Of a stretch of 64,000 nucleotides of DNA, positions 1 to 7,934 are shown piece by piece. The notes below the pieces were generated by a model that saw nothing but the letters and a program-made list of their open reading frames with translations, ran no database searches and was not told the origin of the DNA. The translations under genes were made by a program, and so were the position numbers. Positions within the stretch are counted from its first letter, which is position 1, and each line of letters starts with the position of its first letter. The stretch is from Kribbella pratensis (lineage in GTDB: Bacteria > Actinomycetota > Actinomycetes > Propionibacteriales > Kribbellaceae): the NCBI RefSeq assembly GCF_004366075.1, contig NZ_SODU01000002.1, positions 558,001-622,000 of the forward strand, in the 5' to 3' direction.

Positions 1-1016
1 TCTGCCAGGTCGAGGTGCTCGCAGTTGTCGAGGATCAGCAGGAGCTGCCTGCTGCTGAGTGAATCGAGCAGCCGCGGCAGGAGGTCGGTTGACTCGTCGC
101 GGAGACCTACCGCGGTGGCCACCGCGTCCAGTACGTCGTCCTGCTGCAGCGGAGCGAGCTCGACCAGACGCGCGTTGGTCGCGCCGCGGCCGAGCTCCAA
201 CGCCAGACGCGTCTTACCGACTCCACCGGGACCGACCAGCGTCAGCAAACGGTTCGCAGCGAGCTGCTCTTGTGCGTCGGCCAGGGTCGCGTCCCGGCCG
301 ATCAGATGGTTCAGCGGCTCCGGGAGCGAAGTCGGGCGGCGGAGCTCGTGGCGCAGGATCGCCTGGTGCAGCTCCTGCAGCTCCGGCCCGGGGTCGGCGC
401 CGAGCTCGTCGGCCAATGCCTTGCGAAGCTCGGCGTACCGGTCGAGCGCCTCGTGCTGGCGTCCTGCTCGGTAGAGCGCCTTGAGGTGTACAGCGTGCAG
501 TCGCTCGTCGAGCGGGCGCTGCTGGACCAGTGCGGTCGTGTGCTGCAGTACGTCGTCACCGCGGTCGGACAGCTGCTCGATCGCGGTCAGGTAGAGGTCC
601 TCCAGGTGCTCGCGGGTCGCTCGGGCGAACTCGTGGTCGGCGTACGGCTGTCCACGCCACAGTGCGAGCGCTTCCGGTAGCTGGCCCACCCGCACGTGCT
701 GCTCGAAGATGTTGCTGTCGACAACGTCTGCGGCCAGCGTGTAGCCGGCCGGGCCGTACTGGACGAGGCTGCGCGCGCCAGGCTCGGCACGGTCCAGTGT
801 GCTGCGCAGCTGGGAGACGCGGGCCTGCAGCGTGCCGGTCGCGTTGCGAGGCGGCCGGGTGCCCCACAGGTCGTCGATCAACCGGTCCGCGCTGACCGGC
901 CGGCCCTGGTTCGCCAGCAGATCGAGGAGCAGCGTCCGGACCTTCGTGTCGGGTACGGCGACCGGTTCGCCGATGTCCGTCCGCACGAGCAGCGGACCGA
1001 GCACCCCGAAGTACAT
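1..1016 (-). CDS. BTAD (AfsR/SARP-type) transcriptional regulator with NB-ARC ATPase, 3' end cut by window
   Basis: About 338 N-terminal residues are visible; the rest lies left of the window. The order is a winged-helix DNA-binding domain (1-95), a bacterial transcriptional activator domain with TPR-like helices (about 100-240, including a DPGPELQ segment) and the start of an NB-ARC ATPase with Walker A GPGGVGKTRLA near residue 260 and a LLLILDNCEHL Walker B at the edge. Proteins of this build activate a neighbouring target in response to nucleotide binding. It is divergent from the dehydrogenase starting 42 bp away, which is its likely target. The ATG start gives a typical MYFGVLGPL opening. 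Confidence 0.9.
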   Translation of the reverse strand, partial: MYFGVLGPLLVRTDIGEPVAVPDTKVRTLLLDLLANQGRPVSADRLIDDLWGTRPPRNATGTLQARVSQLRSTLDRAEPGARSLVQYGPAGYTLAADVVDSNIFEQHVRVGQLPEALALWRGQPYADHEFARATREHLEDLYLTAIEQLSDRGDDVLQHTTALVQQRPLDERLHAVHLKALYRAGRQHEALDRYAELRKALADELGADPGPELQELHQAILRHELRRPTSLPEPLNHLIGRDATLADAQEQLAANRLLTLVGPGGVGKTRLALELGRGATNARLVELAPLQQDDVLDAVATAVGLRDESTDLLPRLLDSLSSRQLLLILDNCEHLDLA

Positions 1017-1058
1017 ACCCGTAGTAAACCCGTAGCGCGTTCTTCGAGCATCGGGTGC

Positions 1059-1919
1059 ATGAGTTCACGTGAAGCAGTGACAGTGATCGGGCTCGGTTCG
1101 ATGGGGTCCACGATGGCCAGGACGTTCGTCGCCGCCGGCCATCCGACCACCGTCTGGAACCGGACGCCCGGCAAGGCGGACGGTCTGGGAGCGGTACCGG
1201 CGGCGACCGCGGCCGAGGCGGTGGCCGCGAGCAAGGTTGTGGTGATCAGTCAGGTCGACTACGGCGCGATGTTCGAGTCGCTGGCCGACGCGGACCTGCG
1301 GGGGCGGGTTCTGTTCAACCTCAGCTCGGACAGCCCGGACCGGTTGCGGAAGGCGACCGAATGGGTGGCCGGGCGCGGCGGGACGCTGGTGACCGGCGGC
1401 ATCATGGTGCCACCGCCGGGGATCGGGCAGCCCGGTTCGTACGTGTTCTACGCCGGCTCTGAGCAAGCTGTCGCCGCACACCAGGCGACGCTCGAGGTGC
1501 TGGGCCGCGTCGACCACGTCGGCACCGACCCCGGGCAGGCGATGCTCTACTACCAGGCCATGCTGAACATCTTCTGGACCACGTTGATCAGCTACTTCTA
1601 CTCGGCGACGCTGGTCGGCAGCGCCGAAAAGCTACGCCCGTACGCCGCGACGATGCTCACCGACCTCACCGAGGACGGGCCGATGGGCTTCCTCCGCATC
1701 CTGACCGCGGAACTGGAATCCGGTGAACACCCCGGGGCGGAGAACAACCTTCACATGCAGGCCGTCGGAGCCGAGCACGCCGTACAGGCATTCACCGAGG
1801 CAGGCCTCGACGTGACTGTGCCAGGTGCGGTGGCCGCACTCTTCGCCCGCGCCGACGCCGCAGGGTACGGCGCCGACGGCCTCAGCGCGCTGGTCGAAAT
1901 GGTCCGAAAGCCCAGCTAG
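1059..1919 (+). CDS. NAD(P)-dependent oxidoreductase, 6-phosphogluconate dehydrogenase/imine reductase-like
   Basis: A 286-residue protein with a Rossmann GLGSMGSTMA motif at residues 11-20, the N-terminal NAD-binding domain of the beta-hydroxyacid dehydrogenase superfamily, followed by a helical C-terminal half. The missing conserved Lys region and the GGIMVPPPGIG stretch suit the imine reductase branch better than true hydroxyisobutyrate dehydrogenases; substrate is unknown. The ATG was chosen because the Rossmann strand begins a few residues later; the upstream in-frame extension overlaps the divergent regulator. Codons 2-6 contain the palindrome TTCACGTGAA. Confidence 0.82.
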   Translation: MSSREAVTVIGLGSMGSTMARTFVAAGHPTTVWNRTPGKADGLGAVPAATAAEAVAASKVVVISQVDYGAMFESLADADLRGRVLFNLSSDSPDRLRKATEWVAGRGGTLVTGGIMVPPPGIGQPGSYVFYAGSEQAVAAHQATLEVLGRVDHVGTDPGQAMLYYQAMLNIFWTTLISYFYSATLVGSAEKLRPYAATMLTDLTEDGPMGFLRILTAELESGEHPGAENNLHMQAVGAEHAVQAFTEAGLDVTVPGAVAALFARADAAGYGADGLSALVEMVRKPS

Positions 1920-2164
1920 GCGGTGGTGGTCAGCTTGCATTGGCCGTCGACGCAGTCGCGTCGGAGTTTGCCGCGGGAGATTGTTTCGAGTAGGCCGATG
2001 ACCCAACAGGTGGGGCAGCCGCGGAAGGCGAGGAGGGTCACGGGCAGGAGCAGGAGGCTGGCCGGCCCTACTGCCGGCAGTAGGGCGAACGCGGCGATCA
2101 GGCTGCCGAAGCCGAGTGCGCCCCGGAGCAGGTGGCGGGGCAGTGAGGTGCTGGCGAAGGTCAT
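1916..2164 (-). CDS. Small two-TM membrane protein with two Cys pairs
   Basis: An 82-residue protein with two hydrophobic segments (about 10-32 and 34-60) and two cysteine pairs, CPTC inside the second segment and CVDGQC in the short hydrophilic tail. It resembles DUF2892/YgaP-type membrane domains only loosely. Its ATG overlaps the TGA of the sigma factor gene (ATGA), so it is probably translationally coupled to it. A membrane Cys protein made with an ECF sigma factor could be an unconventional anti-sigma or redox sensor, but that is inference. It is convergent with the dehydrogenase and overlaps its end by 4 bp. Confidence 0.75.
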   Translation of the reverse strand: MTFASTSLPRHLLRGALGFGSLIAAFALLPAVGPASLLLLPVTLLAFRGCPTCWVIGLLETISRGKLRRDCVDGQCKLTTTA

Positions 2165-2682
2165 GTGGGGGCTCCCAGGGATTCGCGCACGGTGCTGCGG
2201 GCGCGGTGCAGGCGGGACTTCATAGCGGGAACGGTGAGGCCGAGGGCCTTGGCGACCATCGGGCCGCTGTAGCCCTGGACGTCGCGGAGGATCAGGACGC
2301 TGCGCTGGTCGGCAGGCAGTTGCGCGATGGCTGCGGCAACTGCCTGCGCCTCCAGTTGGCGCAGTACCTCGTCCTCCGCCGAAGGTGCTGTTTCCGGTGC
2401 CAGTTGCTGGTCCCGGAGTACGGCGCGCGCTCGGCGGAGGCACTCGTTGCGGATGATGCGGAACATCCACGACGTGAGGGCGCTCGTCGCGCGCAACATG
2501 CCGATCTTGCGGTACAGGATGATCAGGGCCTCCTGTGCCGCGTCCTCGGCGTCCTCCGGCGTCGCGCACAGCGTCCGGGCGAACCGCCGTACGGTTGGAT
2601 GCGAGTCCGCGACGAGCGCGGTGAGGGCGTTGACATCGCCGTCCTGGGCGGCGCGGATCAGTTGTTCGTCGAGGTCAGCCAC
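2161..2682 (-). CDS. ECF-type RNA polymerase sigma factor
   Basis: A 173-residue sigma-70 family protein of ECF build: region 2 (about 15-75, with DAEDAAQEALIILYRK), a short linker, and region 4 with a helix-turn-helix (about 110-165, QLPADQRSVLILRDVQGYS then VPAMKSRLHRAR). No zinc-binding anti-sigma gene is adjacent. The GTG start at 2682 was chosen over a longer frame starting at 2754 because the longer N-terminus is the shadow of the small membrane ORF upstream. Its start overlaps the last codons of that ORF and its stop overlaps the next gene, so three proteins are probably made from one message. Confidence 0.9.
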   Translation of the reverse strand: MADLDEQLIRAAQDGDVNALTALVADSHPTVRRFARTLCATPEDAEDAAQEALIILYRKIGMLRATSALTSWMFRIIRNECLRRARAVLRDQQLAPETAPSAEDEVLRQLEAQAVAAAIAQLPADQRSVLILRDVQGYSGPMVAKALGLTVPAMKSRLHRARSTVRESLGAPT

Positions 2683-2785
2683 GGGCCCTCCGGCGCAGTA
2701 CGACGACGCTGCAGGTGCCGAGCAGTAGCAAAACGGCGGCCAGAACTCCAACAACGGGGGCCGCGACGATCAGGGTGACGGTCAT
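2675..2785 (-). CDS. 36-residue single-TM protein upstream of the ECF sigma gene
   Basis: ATG at 2785 is preceded by AAGGAG at 6 nt, a near-ideal ribosome binding site and much better than that of the sigma gene itself. The product is almost entirely one membrane segment (about residues 4-30), with one Cys near its end, and finishes in a basic RRRARG tail that predicts a cytoplasmic C-terminus. Its stop lies 8 nt inside the sigma factor gene, so it may couple translation of the sigma factor or regulate it at the membrane. No homologue is recognised. Confidence 0.65.
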   Translation of the reverse strand: MTVTLIVAAPVVGVLAAVLLLLGTCSVVVLRRRARG

Positions 2786-2948
2786 GGTGAGCTCCTTCAT
2801 CGGATGCGATTTCGGGAGTAAGAGTCAGCGGCCGGGCGAAAGGATTCACGGCTGAAGTGGGGTTGAGCTTGTACACACGGGCTGGGGGCAACTATCACGA
2901 TCTTGGCGGGCAACGCCGATGACACGCCGGATTTCGGACAAAACCGGG

Positions 2949-2954
2949 TAAGTT
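2949..2954 (+). promoter_or_regulatory. Candidate -10 box of a leaderless parA-like transcript
   Basis: TAAGTT ends 7 nt before the ATG of the ParA-like gene, where a leaderless start would put it. There is no Shine-Dalgarno sequence before that ATG. No convincing -35 box was found. Confidence 0.35.
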
Positions 2955-2961
2955 CTGTCCC

Positions 2962-3558
2962 ATGATCATCGTGACAGCTGCACTGAAGGGCGGGGTCGGT
3001 AAGACAACCACGTCGGTGTACTTGGCCGCGCTGGCATCTTCCAACCGTCGCACAGCCACTCTGATCGACGCCGATCCGCAGGGTAGCGCCGCGGACTGGA
3101 TCGCGGAGTCCGACGACGAGCACCTGAACCGGATCGAGATCGCGGAGGCGCCGACCGAGCGCCTGCTGAGCAAGGCGGTGGACAAGGTTCCGCCGGAGGG
3201 TATCGGCATCGTCGACATGCCGCCGTCCCACGAGCGGATGCTGAACAAGGCGCTCGAACGGGCCCGGATCGTGATCCTTCCGACGCGGGTCGGCGGCGTC
3301 GAGACGCCTCGGGTCAAGGCGGTGCTGGAACTGGTCCCCGACCACATCCCGGTCGGCCTGGTGATCTGCTCGGCGCGGACCTACACGCGGTCGTACCAGG
3401 AAGCCATGCAGCAGTACGCGCAGGAGAACATCCCGGTCTGGGGCACCATCCCCGAGCGGGTCTCCATCACCGCCGGGCCGACCGGACCGCTCGCGGCCGA
3501 CGGCCTCGAGTCCTACAAGAAGGTCTGGCGCAAGATCCTGGCCGCGGCCCGCAGTTAG
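2962..3558 (+). CDS. Orphan ParA/MinD-family ATPase
   Basis: A 198-residue deviant Walker ATPase with KGGVGKTTTSVYLA at residues 9-22, the A' box LIDADPQGSAADW at about 36-48 and the B motif IVDMPPS at about 75-81. Length and motifs fit the small ParA group that positions cargo on the nucleoid or membrane rather than the longer chromosomal ParA with an N-terminal DNA-binding domain. No ParB-like gene is next to it. It is monocistronic, divergent from the ECF operon, and convergent with the ROK gene 3 bp downstream. The partner or cargo cannot be told from the sequence. Confidence 0.85.
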   Translation: MIIVTAALKGGVGKTTTSVYLAALASSNRRTATLIDADPQGSAADWIAESDDEHLNRIEIAEAPTERLLSKAVDKVPPEGIGIVDMPPSHERMLNKALERARIVILPTRVGGVETPRVKAVLELVPDHIPVGLVICSARTYTRSYQEAMQQYAQENIPVWGTIPERVSITAGPTGPLAADGLESYKKVWRKILAAARS

Positions 3559-3561
3559 GTC

Positions 3562-4767
3562 CTAGGCGCCACGCTCGAGGGGTGGCTCGCCGCGGACGTA
3601 CGAACGGATGACCGTGGCGGCCGCCCCGCGCGCCCAGTCGTCGAAGGTGTGGGAGCGGAGCATCAGCCGGCAGTCCCCGGCCGCTCCGAACGCGTGCTCC
3701 GCGAACGCGAGCCGCATCCGCTCCTCGTACAGGTCGTACTCGGCGACGCCCTCGCCGGCGATCATCACCAACTCCGGCCCGACCAGGTTCACCATCGCGG
3801 CCAGCGCGGCGCCGATCACCTCACCGGCCCGGTCGAACGCCTCGCGCGCGTGGGCGTTGCCCTCGTGCGCCAACTTGATCGCACCGGCCAGATCCAGGTC
3901 CGCCTGTCCGGTGGTCTCCCGCGTCCGCGTCAGGATCGCGTCCGACGACGCCACAGTCTCCACGCAACCACGGCGGCCGCAGGTGCACACCAGGTCGCCC
4001 GGCGCGAGCGGCAGGTGGCCGAGCTCGCCCGAGACGCCGTACGCGCCGGACACCACCTCTCCGTTGACGTACAGCCCGCACCCGATGCCGGAGCCGATCG
4101 TCACGACGGCGAACGAGTCCGCGTTCACGCCGGCCCCGAACCAGTGCTCGGCCACGGTCAGCGCGCGGACGTCGTTCGACACGACGATCGGCACGCGGAC
4201 CAGTTTGCCGAGCAGCTCCGCGACCGGGACGCCGCGCCAGCCCATCAGCGGTGAATCCCGCACCACGCCGTGAGCCGCGTCGACATCACCCGACACCGCG
4301 ATCCCGATCCCGGCGAGCGGACCGGCCACCGCCGTACCGGACTTGAGGGCGGCGATCAGCGCCTTCACGTGCCCGGCGAGCTGCTCGATCACCGCCTCCG
4401 GGTCGGTGCTGTCCAGCTCGTCGTGCCGCACGTTGAGAATGCCCGCGGTGAAGTCGGTGGTGACTCCGATCAGGCTCGTCGGCGTGACCTTGACCCCGAT
4501 CACCGAGACGCTGCTCGGTACGACGGTCAACGGGCTCACCGGCCGTCCGATCCCGAGCTGGCCGTCGCCGTCGGCCGGGGCCGCCTGGTCGGTGACGAAA
4601 CCGGTCTCGATCAGCGGCGCGACCGCCTTCGTCACGGCCGCCTGCGACAGCCCGGTCCGGCGCGCGATCTCCACCCGCGGGATCGGCCCCTGGGTCAGGA
4701 TCTTGGTCAACACCTCGACTCCCGCTGGAGTGGCCAACGGGAGTGGACGATGAGGACGCAGCGGCAC
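3562..4767 (-). CDS. ROK-family transcriptional regulator
   Basis: A 401-residue protein with an N-terminal winged helix (about 12-75; ARRTGLSQAAVTKAV is the recognition region) and a C-terminal ROK sugar-kinase-like domain. The zinc site of the family is complete: GELGHL supplies the His and CTCGRRGCVE the cysteines. VSNDV carries the Asp equivalent to the catalytic residue of ROK kinases, and GSGIGCGLYVNG a phosphate loop. Such regulators repress sugar-uptake operons and sense a sugar or sugar phosphate. No transporter is adjacent, so the target is not evident. Confidence 0.9.
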   Translation of the reverse strand: MPLRPHRPLPLATPAGVEVLTKILTQGPIPRVEIARRTGLSQAAVTKAVAPLIETGFVTDQAAPADGDGQLGIGRPVSPLTVVPSSVSVIGVKVTPTSLIGVTTDFTAGILNVRHDELDSTDPEAVIEQLAGHVKALIAALKSGTAVAGPLAGIGIAVSGDVDAAHGVVRDSPLMGWRGVPVAELLGKLVRVPIVVSNDVRALTVAEHWFGAGVNADSFAVVTIGSGIGCGLYVNGEVVSGAYGVSGELGHLPLAPGDLVCTCGRRGCVETVASSDAILTRTRETTGQADLDLAGAIKLAHEGNAHAREAFDRAGEVIGAALAAMVNLVGPELVMIAGEGVAEYDLYEERMRLAFAEHAFGAAGDCRLMLRSHTFDDWARGAAATVIRSYVRGEPPLERGA

Positions 4768-4787
4768 GAGAACAACCTACCGGCGCG

Positions 4788-5666
4788 TCATACCTCCGCG
4801 CCGGTTTCTGTCAGTGTTGGTGAGGCGAGGGCCCAGCGGATGGTTCGGGTCAGGCCTTCTCCTGCCGCCCGTACGACGGTCTGCTCGGCCAGTGGGAGGT
4901 ACGGAAGCCGTAGCGGCAGTCTGGTCCACCGCGGGAGCAGCCCGACCGCAGCAGCCGTCAGTACGCCGTACGCGGGTCGCGCGGCCCACGGCACAGGCGG
5001 GTGGATCAGCATGAAGCGGGCCGCCTGGCGTGCTTCCGTCGTACCGCGTAGCTCGGGCTGGTACTGCTTCAGCAAGTCTTGCAGCTCGGCCACCCTGGTC
5101 GGCGGGTCGATCACCCCGAGTTTGCCCGCCACGAGCGCCGCCTCCTCGACGTACTGGTCCTGCTCCGCCGCGGTGAGCGGATGCGCGCCGTACCGCTGGT
5201 GTGCGGCGAGGAAGCTGTCCACCTCGGCCACGTGCACCCACTTGAGCAGGTGCGGGTCCGACGCCCGGTACTTCACCCCGTCCGGACTGGTCCCGCGGAC
5301 GCGCTCGTGCACGGACCTGACGTGTGCGATCGCCTCCTCGGCGTCCGGGATCGCGCCGTACGTCGTGATCGCCAGGAAGTAGCTGGTACGCCGCAGACGC
5401 CCCCACGGATCGCCCCGGTACCCCGAGTGCGCCGCCACGGCAGCCATCGCCAGCGGGTGCAACGACTGCAGCAGCAACGCCCGCAGTCCCCCGGTGAACA
5501 TCGACGCATCCCCATGCACCCGCCGGATCGGGCTCTCCGGCGCGAACCAGCGCGGACCGGGTGTGTTGTGCACTCGCCCACGCTCAGCCTGCGGATCCGG
5601 ACCCGCAACCTTCGTCAGAATCATCCGCGCGAGCCCATCGCGCAACGGGCTCAACTGGCCAGCCAT
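4788..5666 (-). CDS. MpaB-like oxygenase (DUF2236 family)
   Basis: A 292-residue protein of the DUF2236 family, named after latex-clearing protein Lcp and mycophenolic MpaB, which bind heme. Visible family features are the RVHGD segment near residue 50, SLHPLAMAAVAAHS near 70 that supplies the presumed proximal His, and the LLKWVHVAEVDSFL helix with a second His. Its physiological substrate is unknown. The ATG at 5666 is preceded by GGGGAC; an in-frame start at 5690 would abut the upstream gene exactly. It lies 20 bp from the ROK gene start and on the same strand as the PHP gene. Confidence 0.78.
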   Translation of the reverse strand: MAGQLSPLRDGLARMILTKVAGPDPQAERGRVHNTPGPRWFAPESPIRRVHGDASMFTGGLRALLLQSLHPLAMAAVAAHSGYRGDPWGRLRRTSYFLAITTYGAIPDAEEAIAHVRSVHERVRGTSPDGVKYRASDPHLLKWVHVAEVDSFLAAHQRYGAHPLTAAEQDQYVEEAALVAGKLGVIDPPTRVAELQDLLKQYQPELRGTTEARQAARFMLIHPPVPWAARPAYGVLTAAAVGLLPRWTRLPLRLPYLPLAEQTVVRAAGEGLTRTIRWALASPTLTETGAEV

Positions 5667-5690
5667 ACGACCAGTGTCCCCACAACACAA

Positions 5691-7340
5691 CTACTGGACC
5701 ACGTCGACGAAGATGGGGTTGGTGTAGAGCCAGGTGTCGAGCCACGGGTCGCCGTCGTTGTCCGGGTGCTGAATCGGGCCCGCGGGGTCGATCCGGCTGC
5801 CCAGGTACCCAGGCCCGCTCCGCCTCCCGTCGCTGCCGCGCACCCGGACGTAGTGCGACCGCTCCGCGCGTCCCAGTGGGATGCGGACCTCGTACGTCCC
5901 GGACTTCCGCCGTACGTCGACCTGCTCGACCACCCTTGTGTCAGGAGCCTTCCAGCTGTCCCGGTCCGCGCTCGGACCGGTCACCACACCGCGGATGACG
6001 TCTACGTGCGCCAGCTTCGGCAGTAGGCCGTGGTAGTTCGGGCGGGATGCACTGGTCACGGTGACGCGCAGTTCGAGCCGCTGCGACCTCGGGACGCGCA
6101 GCCGCCCGCCCAGCGTCGCACCACGCTGCCGTGAACCCACAGGTGCAAGTCGTACGTCGATACCATCCACAAGCTGCCCGTGGTCCACCCAGACGCGTCC
6201 GGCCCGCAGAGCGGCCATCACCTCGAGGTAGCCGTACCTGGTGACGCCGACATGCGTCCTGCTGAACTGACCGGGCCAGAAGTCACTGCCCGGCTGCGGT
6301 ACGCCGGAGTCCGTCGGCGACGGCTTCCAGCCGAGGCTGTCGAAATTCTGCCCTGCCGGGAACTCCCCGTCCTTCCAGGTGTCCCAGATGGTCCGGTGGT
6401 TGTCGCTGTTGGAGGTGATCGAGAACAGCCGGCCTTCGGCGAGCATGCTGTCCCACAGCCCGCCGACGGTCGCGGTCGCCCAGTCGAAGCCGCCGTACGT
6501 CCGGTACGCGTCGGCCGGGTATCCGAGGTAGCTGCCGGTGCCTGGTGCGTTGACGTACTCACCGCGCTGCGCGTGCGTCGACCCGCGGTACGCGACCCAC
6601 GCCGGGTCTGCATCGCCCTGCGAACCAGGTGCGCCTTCCATCCCGATGCAGACACCGCTGTCCCGCCAGGCGCGCAGTTCGTGCGGCGCGTCGATGCCGA
6701 GGCGCATCGGGTGGTTGGCGAGCACCAGTACGTCGTCGACGTACCGCGCCTGCTTCTGCGCGGCCAGCCACTGCAGGGCCTTGACCGCGTGCAGTTCGTT
6801 CTCCGGTGTGTCGGCAGAGCGCCCCGTCAGCTTGCCGTCGTACTCGCGCTCGAACTGCTGGAGCAACGAGACGTTGTTGACTCCGGGGGCAACCAGGACG
6901 GTGCCGTGCTCGGCGGCGGGGATGTACCACTCGAGTCCCTGGAAGATCAGCATGCGCGGGTTCTCAGCACGAGCCTTCAGAACCTCGGCGTTCTCGGCCG
7001 CCGCACCCTTGTCGGCATGCCCGAAGTTGCTGTGCTCGGTGAATGCCATCCAATCCAGCCCGTACTGCGCACCACGCTGCGCGAGCTGGCTGAAGTCGTA
7101 CTTCGCGTCATGGCTGTACCTGCTGTGGACGTGATGGTCACCCGCCAGATAGACGAGCTCAGGCTCACTGTCCGAGTACGCCGTACCCGCAGCCGGCTCC
7201 TGCGACGTCACAGCGGCCGCCGCGAACCCTGCCCCGAGCAACCCGGCTCCGCGCATCAGGGTCCGCCGCGACACCGCCTGCGGATCCAGCTCCTGCTCGG
7301 GAATCTTCGGATCCGCCCACTCCGGCACCTGTTGCGTCAT
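5691..7340 (-). CDS. Tat-exported PHP-domain phosphoesterase, CehA/McbA type
   Basis: A 549-residue protein with a twin-arginine signal (SRRTLMRGAGLLGAGFAA, about residues 24-41) after an unusually long hydrophilic n-region. The PHP metal site starts with DHHVHSRYSHD near residue 68 and continues with AFTEHSN; further His residues sit at ANHPMRLG and NSDNH. CehA/McbA proteins hydrolyse carbamates or phosphoesters outside the cytoplasm. The C-terminal 150 residues look like an all-beta add-on. The ATG at 7340 was chosen over an upstream frame because AAGG lies 9 nt before it. Confidence 0.82.
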   Translation of the reverse strand: MTQQVPEWADPKIPEQELDPQAVSRRTLMRGAGLLGAGFAAAAVTSQEPAAGTAYSDSEPELVYLAGDHHVHSRYSHDAKYDFSQLAQRGAQYGLDWMAFTEHSNFGHADKGAAAENAEVLKARAENPRMLIFQGLEWYIPAAEHGTVLVAPGVNNVSLLQQFEREYDGKLTGRSADTPENELHAVKALQWLAAQKQARYVDDVLVLANHPMRLGIDAPHELRAWRDSGVCIGMEGAPGSQGDADPAWVAYRGSTHAQRGEYVNAPGTGSYLGYPADAYRTYGGFDWATATVGGLWDSMLAEGRLFSITSNSDNHRTIWDTWKDGEFPAGQNFDSLGWKPSPTDSGVPQPGSDFWPGQFSRTHVGVTRYGYLEVMAALRAGRVWVDHGQLVDGIDVRLAPVGSRQRGATLGGRLRVPRSQRLELRVTVTSASRPNYHGLLPKLAHVDVIRGVVTGPSADRDSWKAPDTRVVEQVDVRRKSGTYEVRIPLGRAERSHYVRVRGSDGRRSGPGYLGSRIDPAGPIQHPDNDGDPWLDTWLYTNPIFVDVVQ

Positions 7341-7373
7341 GACGCGCAACCTTGCTGGTCCTGACAAACCAGG

Positions 7374-7925
7374 TCAAGGCTCCGGGTGACTGCTGGGTGA
7401 ATGTTCGGCTTCGAGGAGCGAATAGAGCAGGGAATCGCGCCAGGCGCCGTTGGTGAAGACGTGGTCGCGGAGGTGGCCCTCGTAGGTGAAGCCGAGGCGC
7501 TTCACGACGCCGATCGATGCCTCGTTCTCGGGGCCGATCGCGGCCGTGACCCGGTGCCGGCCGAGGGGGCCGAACGCGAAGCCGAGCAGCACCCGGGCCG
7601 CGTCCGTCGCGTACCCGTGGCCCCAGTGGTCCGCACCGATCGCGTAGCCGAGCTTGGCGGTCCACGACCCGCTCGGCGCGATCCGGCCGAACCCGATCAC
7701 GCGATCGTCGTCCGGCCGGGTCACGGCGAGCATGTAGTCGGGACGGTTGTCCTGCGCGGACCGCGCCACGATGGCGGCCAGGCTCTGCTCGGCCTTGGCG
7801 CGGTCGTAGCTGTCGAACGCCATCCAGGTGGTCACTCGGTCGTCACCGGCGATCGCCAGATAGTCGTCGAGGTCGGTTGTCCGGAATTCCCGCAGTACAG
7901 TCAGCCGTCCGCTGAGTGCCTCCAT
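7374..7925 (-). CDS. GNAT acetyltransferase, RimJ/RimL-like
   Basis: A 183-residue GNAT protein. It opens with a typical RLTVLREFRTTDLDDYLA strand-helix, has the acetyl-CoA pyrophosphate loop as HWGHGYATDA around residue 100, and ends with the NEASIGVVKRLGF motif that lies over the cofactor in RimJ/RimL enzymes. These acetylate N-termini of ribosomal proteins, small molecules or antibiotics; the substrate here is not predictable. It is 9 bp from the XRE-TPR gene and 33 bp from the PHP gene on the same strand. Confidence 0.85.
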   Translation of the reverse strand: MEALSGRLTVLREFRTTDLDDYLAIAGDDRVTTWMAFDSYDRAKAEQSLAAIVARSAQDNRPDYMLAVTRPDDDRVIGFGRIAPSGSWTAKLGYAIGADHWGHGYATDAARVLLGFAFGPLGRHRVTAAIGPENEASIGVVKRLGFTYEGHLRDHVFTNGAWRDSLLYSLLEAEHSPSSHPEP

Positions 7926-7934
7926 CCGCGCAGG

